Shown here piece by piece: positions 1 to 6,279 of a stretch of 18,289 nt of DNA. Position numbers and translations under genes: made by a program. This DNA is from a bacterium Ga0077546 (lineage in GTDB: Bacteria; Cyanobacteriota; Vampirovibrionia; Obscuribacterales; Obscuribacteraceae): assembly GCA_001464165.1 (NCBI GenBank), contig LNEX01000569.1:1-18289 (forward strand). Reading direction: 5' to 3'. Below the pieces are notes generated by a model that saw nothing but the letters and a program-made list of their open reading frames with translations, made no database searches and was not told where the DNA came from. How positions within the stretch are numbered: the first letter of the stretch is position 1; the number at the start of each line of letters is the position of its first letter.

Positions 1-44
1 ACGAAGCGGATGAGGCCCACGATAACGAAAGCGAGAATGGTCAT
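1..44 (-). CDS. Start of a membrane protein, cut by the left edge
   Basis: Reading leftward from an ATG at 44-42 gives MTILAFVIVGLIRF before the window ends. The stretch is almost entirely hydrophobic, so it looks like a first membrane segment or signal anchor. An AAGGA ribosome binding site lies just upstream on the minus strand, at about 50-54, at normal spacing. It is the next cistron after the coiled-coil gene ending at 111 and probably belongs to the same leftward operon. Only 14 residues are visible, so no family can be named. Confidence 0.6.
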   Translation of the reverse strand, partial: MTILAFVIVGLIRF

Positions 45-77
45 TAGGTTCCTTGGTTAGTCTGGAACTTTGATGGG

Positions 78-97
78 CTCGCTGCCAGGGCAGCGAG
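78..97 (-). terminator. Intercistronic hairpin
   Basis: CTCGCTGC at 78-85 pairs with GCAGCGAG at 90-97 around a 4-nt loop, a perfect 8-bp GC-rich stem. It lies between the stop of the coiled-coil gene and the start of the membrane gene at 44. No U-run follows it on the minus strand, so it may be an attenuator or an mRNA processing/stability element and not a full terminator. Confidence 0.4.
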
Positions 98-110
98 GGT
101 TAGTGGCGAG

Positions 111-917
111 TCAGAGCTGGCCGATGGCGAAATCGAAGCGAGCTTTCAGCTCGAGATCATCGCCGTACTGCAGGAAGCTTTCGATCCACTGCAGACGCTC
201 CTGCTTCATTCCGGCAATCCAGCCACGCAGCTCTTCCAGAGCTTCGTCTCGGCGCCAGGCAATGCCTTGCAGGGTGGCGTGCTTGGTCGACTCAGCCGTG
301 CGCAAGGCCAGCTTCAGGGTCAGCTCATGGGGCTCGCAGGCCTGCTGATAGAGCGACGTTGCCGTGGCCACCTTGGCGTTGCGCATCTCGAATGCCGCAG
401 CCACCTGTTGCTGGTAGTGCGCCTCCGAGGGAGTCAGGAGAGCGTCGTGCTCGGCCATGTAGACGCTGGCTTTGCTTTGGAACTGTTCGAACCAAGCGCG
501 CGCCTGGTCGTGCAAACCGAGTTCTCGGTAGCACTCTTGTGTGGTCAGCGCCTCGCTCTGATTGGCCAAGAACTGCTCCGAGCGCGCCAAGCGCAAGGCG
601 CTTTGAGCAGCATCCTTCTCTTCCAGCAGAACGGGCAGAGCGGCATTCAACTCGGCATCAGCAGCCTGGACAACGAGCCGGCAATGGTTGGCCGCTTCTT
701 CCGTAGCCTGGCTGAACACCTGCCGAGCCGCTGCTTCGGTGCTGGCGAAAAGCTGCAGAGCCGCACTGACCTCGCCGTCGAAACGCTCGGTGATCGCCTT
801 GCTCCGGCGCCCAACTTCTTCCAGGGTGACGCGCATCAACACTTGATAGCCTGCGAACAGCTCAGGGTAGAGCCGAGGGAAATCAGCCGGATTGATTTTG
901 GTATTGGTGAAATTCAC
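111..917 (-). CDS. Helical coiled-coil protein, unknown function
   Basis: A 268-residue soluble protein starting at GTG 917-915, chosen because GAAGGAAA sits 5-8 nt upstream. The sequence from about residue 25 to 255 is rich in Ala, Glu, Gln, Leu and Arg with heptad-like spacing (for example RTAESTKHATLQ, AAFEMRNAKVATATSLYQQA), which predicts long helices and probably coiled coil. I see no signal peptide, membrane segment or catalytic motif. It lies 136 bp downstream of the double ClpP-like gene, with a hairpin in the gap, and is probably co-transcribed with it. By its composition it could be a scaffold or adaptor of the proteolytic/nucleotide cluster, but that is inference. Codon use matches its neighbours. 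I do not recognise the family. Confidence 0.85.
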   Translation of the reverse strand: MNFTNTKINPADFPRLYPELFAGYQVLMRVTLEEVGRRSKAITERFDGEVSAALQLFASTEAAARQVFSQATEEAANHCRLVVQAADAELNAALPVLLEEKDAAQSALRLARSEQFLANQSEALTTQECYRELGLHDQARAWFEQFQSKASVYMAEHDALLTPSEAHYQQQVAAAFEMRNAKVATATSLYQQACEPHELTLKLALRTAESTKHATLQGIAWRRDEALEELRGWIAGMKQERLQWIESFLQYGDDLELKARFDFAIGQL

Positions 918-1002
918 GAATTTCCTTCACGTTATCTCTAAACACCTGCCCTCAGGCCAGAGGCGACTTATTGCTAAGCAGCCCCTGACCCTAAGCAGGA
1001 CC

Positions 1003-1024
1003 AAGGCACCGTTGGCGGTGCCTT
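1003..1024 (-). terminator. Intercistronic hairpin, AAGGCACC type
   Basis: AAGGCACC at 1003-1010 pairs perfectly with GGTGCCTT at 1017-1024 around a 6-nt loop. It sits between the ClpP-like gene (stop at 1054) and the coiled-coil gene (start at 917). There is no U-tract on the minus strand; on the plus strand ACTTTTG follows. Near-identical stems occur at 10346-10367 and 11602-11623, so this is a recurring intergenic element of the region. Confidence 0.5.
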
Positions 1025-1053
1025 ACTTTTGCTAGTCACTTCTAGCTTTTTGC

Positions 1054-2172
1054 TTACGCCTGCGGCCGGCTCTTGCGAGGCGGGCCGGAGACGAGCTTGC
1101 CCAGACCGAAGTCAACCGCTTCCGGCGCGCTGAGATAACGGTCGTGGGGCTCCTTGCTCCACTCGGCCAGCAGCTCGGGGGTGAGCCCGGGTGCCAGAGA
1201 AAGCAGGGCCAGGGTCTGGTTGAAGACGCCCTTGTCCACTTCCAGCTGGTAGCGAATCGTGTCGAGGTCACCGCTCAACTCCGACATCCAGGGCGGATGG
1301 AACATCAGGGTGGCCAACGAATCGATCAGCACCGTCCCCGAGCGCATGGCGCACATCGGGAACCAGAGAGCGCAGGAGTAGGCCTCACCGACCACGTGAA
1401 TGGTAAGGTGATGCCCCTGGCGCTGCGCCTCGCAGAGCAGACCGTACATGCTCAGAGCCTGCACTACGGTGCCACCCCACGAGGTGAGGTAGAGCCGCAG
1501 AGGACGGTCCTTGTTCTTGGTGTCTTCCAGCCAAGAGTTGAGCCAGATTTGCTCGTTGAAGACTTCCACGTCGTTGGAGAACGAACCGTTGAAGCGCATC
1601 GACTGCTCGGGCAGGTTGGCCTTGGGCACCTGCTCGCTGATGGTGGACAGCACTTCGTCGACCAGGCCGAACTCGAGAGCTTCCTGAGCCGTGATGTGCT
1701 TGTTCTTCCAGCTGCGCACGACATCTTCAGTGAGCTTGCCGCCGCTACGATCGACGATCGCTTTGACGAGCTTGCCGAAGAGAGCATCCTGCAGCTTGAG
1801 GTCTGCTTCCATCTTGGCGAGGGAACCGCTAGTGGTGACGAAGGGCTGACCGAAGACGAGCGAAGCGGTGGGCTCGATCATGACATGGTCAGCTTCAGCC
1901 GCCACCGCATAGGTGAAGTTGCAGAGCTGGCCAAGCACGTGCACCTGCACTTCGTGACCTTCGCAGCGCACCTGACGAAGCAGGCCGCAGAGACCGAAGA
2001 TCTGTTCGGGGACGCCACCACTGGAGGTGAGGCGCAGAAGCAGCGGACGGTTGTTACCGGCATTCAGCTCGAGGAAATCAGTGATGAGATCCAGGAACGA
2101 ACCCATGTTCTTGTTCATGCTGCCATTGAAGATAAATGCCTGCCGATGCAGGATGAAGGGTGAGGTTTCCAT
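1054..2172 (-). CDS. Tandem ClpP-like serine protease: dead domain plus live domain
   Basis: 372 residues made of two ClpP folds in one chain; normal ClpP is about 200. Domain 1 (about 1-180) has the oxyanion strand TSSGGV (49-54), but its three catalytic positions are replaced: GQLCN puts Asn85 at the nucleophile, FGQP puts Gly108 at the His, and KNKHITA puts Asn157 at the Asp. Domain 2 (about 190-372) has TSWGGT (230-235), GEAYSCA with Ser266, LMFHPP with His292, and HDRYLSAPEAVDFGL with Asp344, so an intact Ser-His-Asp triad in ClpP order and spacing. No signal peptide is seen, so it is probably cytosolic. AAAGGAAA precedes the ATG. Family knowledge predicts a barrel peptidase; a fused dead/live pair implies rings with half the active sites. 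SppA is also two-domain, but its Ser-Lys motifs are absent. It lies inside the leftward operon with SLOG genes. Confidence 0.9.
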   Translation of the reverse strand: METSPFILHRQAFIFNGSMNKNMGSFLDLITDFLELNAGNNRPLLLRLTSSGGVPEQIFGLCGLLRQVRCEGHEVQVHVLGQLCNFTYAVAAEADHVMIEPTASLVFGQPFVTTSGSLAKMEADLKLQDALFGKLVKAIVDRSGGKLTEDVVRSWKNKHITAQEALEFGLVDEVLSTISEQVPKANLPEQSMRFNGSFSNDVEVFNEQIWLNSWLEDTKNKDRPLRLYLTSWGGTVVQALSMYGLLCEAQRQGHHLTIHVVGEAYSCALWFPMCAMRSGTVLIDSLATLMFHPPWMSELSGDLDTIRYQLEVDKGVFNQTLALLSLAPGLTPELLAEWSKEPHDRYLSAPEAVDFGLGKLVSGPPRKSRPQA

Positions 2173-2252
2173 GGTGGTTTCCTTTCATACATTGACATGA
2201 TTAGAAAAATGAAGACGTCCTCTTGCGATTGGTCTTATTTGCAGGCAAGTAC

Positions 2253-2282
2253 AAGGCAACCGCGATCGCTGCTGCTTGCCTT
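2253..2282 (-). terminator. Hairpin at the end of the 179-residue gene
   Basis: AAGGCAA at 2253-2259 pairs with TTGCCTT at 2276-2282; the apex contains the palindrome GCGATCGC. The stem begins in the stop codon of the gene ending at 2282 and lies 80 bp before the ClpP-like start. No U-run follows on the minus strand, so it may attenuate or protect the message instead of fully terminating. Confidence 0.35.
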
Positions 2283-2821
2283 TACTCGCCGAAGCGTCTG
2301 GTGGTGAAGGCGCCGACCGGGTCATAGACCGTGGTGTCCGAGCGCCCGAAGCCCAGCTTTACGCGCGGTTCGAAACGACCGTGGTAAATCTCTTCGCCGG
2401 GGCGCGGGTCGTCCACGAGCACGTAGCCCATGGGCGCGTCTTCAGCACTGCCGATGACATCGAAGCTGACACTGCGGTCTTGCACCGGACGGCGCACGAT
2501 GTAGCCAGGCAGCGGGCCATTGCCGTCGCAGGCGCCAGTACCGCAGCCGCACGAATCGTGAGCGTCAGTCCAGCCCTTGTCGGCGTCGAATGTCGACACC
2601 ACCACCAGGCGGCCGCGCTCGGAGAGAGCGGCCACGTGGGCGTAGTCGTACTTGGCGGTGCCGCCCTTGGTGGCAATCAGCTCGGCGTTGAGTTGATGCA
2701 GCTGAACCTTGGCGGCCTGCACCGACTCACAGGGGCCGATGTAGTTGTCCATGCCACCCTTGGCCTGTGCCAGGGGTTGAGCATATTGACGATGAGCGAA
2801 CAGATGAAACCTGTTGGTCAT
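2282..2821 (-). CDS. Conserved-looking hypothetical protein with Cys-rich loop
   Basis: 179 residues, ATG at 2821 preceded by AAAGGAAA at good spacing. The N-terminal third is helical (residues 15-55). The centre carries RLVVVSTFD (71-79) and a compact CGCGTGACDGNG loop (91-102) with Cys91, Cys93 and Cys98, a possible metal-binding or redox site. The C-terminal third is beta-like and ends in TTRRFGE. No membrane segment, signal peptide or known catalytic motif is visible, and I do not recognise the family. It lies between the SLOG genes and the ClpP-like gene, each gap holding a hairpin, so it is probably part of the same transcript and could be an adaptor or substrate of the protease. Confidence 0.8.
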   Translation of the reverse strand: MTNRFHLFAHRQYAQPLAQAKGGMDNYIGPCESVQAAKVQLHQLNAELIATKGGTAKYDYAHVAALSERGRLVVVSTFDADKGWTDAHDSCGCGTGACDGNGPLPGYIVRRPVQDRSVSFDVIGSAEDAPMGYVLVDDPRPGEEIYHGRFEPRVKLGFGRSDTTVYDPVGAFTTRRFGE

Positions 2822-2852
2822 GTGCTTTCCTTTGTTTCATTGAGGTCGAAAG

Positions 2853-2887
2853 AGGGCCTGCAGCCCCTTAGTTGAGCTGCAGACCCT
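2853..2887 (-). terminator. Hairpin between SLOG gene and 179-residue gene
   Basis: AGGGCCTGCAG (2853-2863) pairs with CTGCAGACCCT (2877-2887), 10 of 11 positions plus one wobble, around a 13-nt loop. On the minus strand it is followed by CTTTCG, a short pyrimidine run. It would act as an attenuator or partial terminator between the two cistrons. Confidence 0.45.
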
Positions 2888-2905
2888 AGAGATTGCTGGA
2901 CTAAA

Positions 2906-2944
2906 ACTAGCCCTAGAGACTAGCCTTAGAGACTAGCTTTAGAG
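2906..2944. repeat. Three tandem 13-bp repeats
   Basis: Three head-to-tail units lie at 2906-2918 (ACTAGCCCTAGAG), 2919-2931 (ACTAGCCTTAGAG) and 2932-2944 (ACTAGCTTTAGAG). They differ only at one or two central pyrimidines. Each unit has the shape CTAG-Y-YTAG, so it is also an imperfect dyad. They fill the gap between the stop of the SLOG gene at 2966 and the hairpin at 2853-2887. They could be a protein-binding array or an expanding microrepeat; no function is shown by the sequence. Confidence 0.85.
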
Positions 2945-2965
2945 ATAGACATCAGTCCTTCGGCT

Positions 2966-3901
2966 TTAGACCAGCAGGCCGCGGGCCGCCATGACCGTGA
3001 GCAGGCTGGCCGGATCGGTCAGCTTCACGATGGAGACCAGCGACTTGTCGACACCGGCGAGAATCGCTTGGCAGCCGGCGACGATGTCGTCACAGGGCTT
3101 GGTGTCCTTGCCGGCCTTGACCAGCTTGGCGCGCTTCTCGGCGCAGGTGTCGCTCCAGTCGCCGTCGCGGAAGGCCTTGATGAAGGCGTCGGTCTCGCGC
3201 AGCGAACCTTCCACCGCGATCACCGGAATGCCACGGCTGAGGGCGCCGTAGATTTCGTCGCGGGTGATGTCGCCACCGTTCAGGGTGATGACGGCGGTCT
3301 GGAAGCCGGCGTCCTTCAGGTCGGCCATGAAGTCGAAGTACACGGGAACGTCGCCGTCCCAGTCCATCAGCTGCGACGCGCTCTTCTGCATCACGGCGGC
3401 GGCGTCCTGGCGGTAGTCGATGCGGGTGCTCACCGTATCACCGACCACCAGCCCACCGTGCTTGCGCTCGAGGGCCATGTCGGCGGTGCGCGGAGTGGTG
3501 GACATGGCGACGACACCGTAAGCGGCGCGCAGCACAGCCGGCACGTTGGTGACCATGTCATCAGCCAGGTCGCCGTCTTCGTTGGCGTTGGCCGTGCCAC
3601 CGGAGAACACCACACCCTTGTACTGACGGGTGATGGCGCCGGCGACGTCCTTTTCGGCGAAACCGCCCAAGAAGAAGGGCATCATTGCCGCACTGGCTTC
3701 CGGGGTGAAGCCCTTGCAACCACCGGCAACGCGGATGATTGCCTTCTGCGGGGCCGAAGTGGCGAACAGCTTGAACGCCGGGGGCAGGCCTTCGCCGGGA
3801 GTGGCGACGACGAGGAAGCAGCCGCGGGCGTCGGTGTGGCGAACCGGGCTGGTGGCGGTCGTTTGTGCGGAGGTCGTTTGTGCAGCGGTTTGGTTGGTCA
3901 T
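2966..3901 (-). CDS. SLOG/LSDAT-like predicted nucleotide-binding protein 1
   Basis: 311 residues. After a low-complexity Thr/Ala/Gln tail (1-20), three Gly-rich elements follow Rossmann-like strands: AIIRVAGGCKGF (54-65), GVVFSGGTANANEDG (96-110) and VITLNGGDITRDEIYGA (204-220) running into GIPVIAVEGSLRETDAF (224-240). This strand-GG(T)-loop series with a late NGG..T..E element and a V.GSGR.AD-like segment is what I know from the SLOG superfamily, nearest the LSDAT branch related to the TRPM channel sensor domain, which is predicted to bind NAD- or ADP-ribose-like nucleotides. The assignment is from motif memory only. There is no membrane segment, so it would be a cytosolic sensor. It lies 34 bp after its paralogue and upstream of the protease genes. 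The start is the ATG at 3901 with TGGAAA upstream. Confidence 0.75.
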   Translation of the reverse strand: MTNQTAAQTTSAQTTATSPVRHTDARGCFLVVATPGEGLPPAFKLFATSAPQKAIIRVAGGCKGFTPEASAAMMPFFLGGFAEKDVAGAITRQYKGVVFSGGTANANEDGDLADDMVTNVPAVLRAAYGVVAMSTTPRTADMALERKHGGLVVGDTVSTRIDYRQDAAAVMQKSASQLMDWDGDVPVYFDFMADLKDAGFQTAVITLNGGDITRDEIYGALSRGIPVIAVEGSLRETDAFIKAFRDGDWSDTCAEKRAKLVKAGKDTKPCDDIVAGCQAILAGVDKSLVSIVKLTDPASLLTVMAARGLLV

Positions 3902-3935
3902 TTGGTTTTCCAGTAAAGGTTGGTAGATTTGCCGA

Positions 3936-4823
3936 TTACTCAGCAGAGTTGGAGACTGAAGCCTGAGGCGTAACGATTGCCCCTAGCTCCAGAAGTTTGG
4001 CGCGCATGCTCTCGACGGTGTTCTCGCAAACATGCACATGCGGATGCTCATCGAGAAAGTTTTGGTCGCAAGCGAATTCGCCGGCGGTGCCACCACTATC
4101 TTTGACAAGCAAGACGCGATAAAACGGGTCTTTGCGACCCAACTGCGCCCAGGCAGAAATCTCGCGGGCGGTTACACCTCCACCGTTGTAAGCGATGAGC
4201 AAACCAGGCCAGTTGTTCTTGGCTGGAGCTTCGCAAATGTCGATACAACGTTGATACTCAGAGTCCCAATTCGCCAGTTTGTCGACTGTCGGTTGGAGCA
4301 GGAGCACACTGTGCTGCACCGGGTGGATGATGGTCACGTACGGATCGGCGTCGCTGTGCGAGACAATCGTGCCGTGAGGTGTCGTGCGCAAGTGACCGGC
4401 TTTGGCCACTACACCAAGGATGCGCGCATCGGGACAACGCGCGGAGAGCGCGGGGAAGACTTCGGTGATGCCTAGGTAGATCTGGGAAGGATCAGCTTTG
4501 CCAATCATTCTTGTTCCACCAAAGAGACAGAATCCTTCGAACTTGGCGCGGCGGGCGTCATCGAGAGGTGCACTTTCGGGCACATCCAAATCACCGCCAA
4601 GAGCCAGTTTGAGGTTCTCGAGCCCAAAGTAATACTCGGGTTTCATGTTGCCACAACCTCCGGTTCCGCGCAGCACGAAGTGCCGAACATTACGGAAGAA
4701 ATTAGCAAGGAACTTCTCGCAAGACTGTCCTTCTGATTGAACAAAGAGAGTTGGCGATGATTCGAGCCAGCTCGCCGAAGTTGTTGCTGTAGCAGCTTTT
4801 GCTGTGCTTTCGTCAGTCGCCAT
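3936..4823 (-). CDS. SLOG/LSDAT-like predicted nucleotide-binding protein 2
   Basis: 295 residues, the first gene of the leftward operon, with a near-perfect ribosome binding site (AAGGAGGG) 6 nt before the ATG at 4823. It matches its neighbour block by block: HFVLRGTGGCGN (48-59) corresponds to AIIRVAGGCKGF, EGFCLFGGTRMI (96-107) to KGVVFSGGTANA, and LLIAYNGGGVTAREISAWA (208-226) to VITLNGGDITRDEIYGA, followed by YRVLLVKDSGGTAGEFA (235-251) in place of IPVIAVEGSLRETDAF. The two are therefore diverged paralogues. DSGGTAGE is the closer match to the canonical nucleotide-contacting end of the family. No transmembrane segment is present. Two different sensors side by side could form a heteromer or read two ligands. 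Family naming rests on motif recognition. Confidence 0.75.
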   Translation of the reverse strand: MATDESTAKAATATTSASWLESSPTLFVQSEGQSCEKFLANFFRNVRHFVLRGTGGCGNMKPEYYFGLENLKLALGGDLDVPESAPLDDARRAKFEGFCLFGGTRMIGKADPSQIYLGITEVFPALSARCPDARILGVVAKAGHLRTTPHGTIVSHSDADPYVTIIHPVQHSVLLLQPTVDKLANWDSEYQRCIDICEAPAKNNWPGLLIAYNGGGVTAREISAWAQLGRKDPFYRVLLVKDSGGTAGEFACDQNFLDEHPHVHVCENTVESMRAKLLELGAIVTPQASVSNSAE

Positions 4824-4873
4824 TTCGCCCTCCTTTCTTTGATTTAAGAGTTAGTGAGAAATATAGAAAAGCG

Positions 4874-4938
4874 CACAACCCGTAGAGGGCGCGCGCAGAG
4901 ATACTGCGATTCATAAGCGCGTCCTAATAGGAGTTGTG
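4874..4938 (-). promoter_or_regulatory. Two-part inverted repeat upstream of the SLOG operon
   Basis: CACAAC (4874-4879) pairs with GTTGTG (4933-4938), and inside it GGGCGCGC (4887-4894) pairs with GCGCGTCC (4917-4924) with one wobble. The structure ends about 50 bp before the SLOG start at 4823, in the position of a leader RNA fold or an operator for that operon. Confidence 0.35.
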
Positions 4939-5389
4939 AGCAACAAACAAAAGCAAACACCAAAAGTCTTTCCTCTTTCGCGGACGTGTGCAAAGAATCA
5001 ACCTTGCGGGAGAGTCTTTAGATAGCGTGTGCGCGTAGAGCTTTGTTTTCTGGTGAGTTTCTTTGTTTGTTGATGAAGAGAGATATAAGAGAACACTACC
5101 TATACGCGCCCGTGAAGAACAAGTATCTACGGGCCTTTAAGAAAGCCTTTATCTAAAGCACGATGCCGTCAGTGGGGCAGTTCCCCCAACAGGCTTGGCT
5201 AAGCCGTATCGTTAGCTAGCGCTAGTAGGCCAATGGCCCATATGAAGGGATTTCTATTTTTGCCACTGGCTGCCCAAAAAGCCGCTCGCACAGCTGGCGA
5301 TGTCCCACAAAACAAGCAACCATCATATTGTTACGGGTTGTAAAGAGAACGCACTAAACAAATCTTTGGATGTCTCAGATCAAGCTCTT

Positions 5390-5419
5390 TTGATAGCTCT
5401 TTCTTATCACCCCCTTTAA
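5390..5419 (+). promoter_or_regulatory. Possible heat-shock (sigma-32-like) promoter
   Basis: TTGATA at 5390-5395, then a 14-nt spacer, then CCCCCTTTAA at 5410-5419. Sigma-32 promoters have TTGAAA, 13-15 nt, then CCCCATNT, so the spacing and the C-run fit while the -35 and the end of the -10 are imperfect. It lies about 90 bp before the first rightward gene. ftsH and clp genes are commonly sigma-32 dependent, which is the reason to consider it. A similar C-run box (ACCCCCTATA) is at 13951-13960, without a well-spaced -35. Confidence 0.3.
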
Positions 5420-5508
5420 ATCACTTTGGATACACAGCTCACAGAACAAGCAGAAATTCTTCATCGCGCAACCTTCTAAAACGACTTCAAGGTCGGAGGG
5501 AGAGCAGC

Positions 5509-6208
5509 ATGTCTCTAACTAAGAAACTGATCTGGCTCGGAGAAGAACCATTACCTCCAGCAGAACTGCGCTTTCTCCGCTACTTTCAATGGCGCCACAA
5601 ACGTTTTCGCCCATTCACCCTGCCAGTGCGACGACTGAACATGTCCTCGATGGCGAAAGCCGAGACAATCGAGGCCATGCGCCAACTCGTCAACAGCATT
5701 CCGCCATATCCCCGCCGCGTCATGGCTCAATATGGCGTGGCTCTCTTGCCCGTTCACGATCTCTGGGACGACACGCATTACATGCTCGGTTGGGGCGGTG
5801 GCAGAGGTCACGATCGTAAAGACGGCTACGACTACATCGGCGGCATCTGCGTCAACGATGGTCATCTTGCTGTCGTCGCTGAAACTGTTCGTGTTCGCGA
5901 CCGCGGCTGGACAACACAAGAGAACGTCGACGGCATCGCCTGCTTGGCTCGGACTCGATGTAGAAGTTTTCAGCTTGACGCCTGAGTTTCACGAAGCTTG
6001 GTTGCAAGATACCAGCGTTTTCGTGGGCTCCTACCGCTCGCAATTTTCTTACTATCTTCAACCCGATGGCGCCGGTGAATCAGAAGCATTCGCCGAATGT
6101 TTTGCCGTCACGCAGGGAAAAGGAGGTCTTGCCTCCAACAGCAAAGATTTTCCTAAGCACTTCGCACGCTGTCTGGCCATCGTCCGCTCATTCGTCGACA
6201 AAGCCTGA
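5509..6208 (+). pseudogene. Anthrax-lethal-factor-like (ATLF/M34) metallopeptidase, frameshifted
   Basis: GGAGG at 5495-5499 precedes the ATG. The first frame runs 5509-5985 and makes sense to ENVDGIACL (ending 5946); from 5948 the sense passes to the next frame, LGLDVEVFSLTPEFHEAW, through ESEAFAECFA and FPKHFA to a stop at 6208. Joined, this gives about 232 residues. The tail resembles the end of anthrax lethal factor (EAEFFAEAFR, then APKTFQFI), including the Glu of its zinc site, and YY in FSYYLQ would match its active-site Tyr. The frame change falls where HExxHxxD is expected, and neither frame has HExxH: the sequence reads as if about 11 nt (5+6) had been lost around L-G-L-D. It is therefore probably inactive. 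Alternatives are a sequencing error or two coupled ORFs; there is no slippery heptamer at the junction. It is first in the rightward operon, 71 bp before the FtsH-like gene. Confidence 0.65.
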
Positions 6209-6279
6209 GCGCACGGCCAAAAGGTTCAGCAACTCATCTTCTCTCTCATCCGATTAACCACTTACCTAAGGAGAAAGCC

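Larger units (their letters stand above)
4824..5508. other. 685-bp divergent intergenic region
   Basis: No convincing gene. This A/T-richer stretch separates the leftward SLOG-protease operon from the rightward FtsH operon and must hold both promoters. It contains several dyads: 4874-4938 (described separately), GCCCGT 5108-5113 with ACGGGC 5129-5134 followed by CTTTAA, TGGGG 5173-5177 with CCCCA 5184-5188, and the 10-bp palindrome CTAGCGCTAG at 5216-5225. These could be operators, a leader structure or a small RNA; I cannot choose between them from sequence alone. Confidence 0.6.

Noticed and set aside
1144..2163. Long plus-strand reading frame opposite the ClpP-like gene
   Set aside because: It mirrors a G/C3-rich gene on the other strand, has no ribosome binding site, and its sequence has no recognisable motif, whereas the minus frame carries clear ClpP motifs.
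1054..2172. SppA (signal peptide peptidase) as identity of the double-domain protease
   Set aside because: SppA is also two-domain but uses a Ser-Lys dyad and has a membrane anchor; here the Ser, His and Asp contexts match ClpP and there is no anchor.
3068..3916. 282-residue plus-strand frame opposite the first SLOG gene
   Set aside because: Its Gly/Val/His-rich composition is what the antisense of an Ala/Asp/Thr-rich gene gives; the minus frame has the Rossmann-like motifs.
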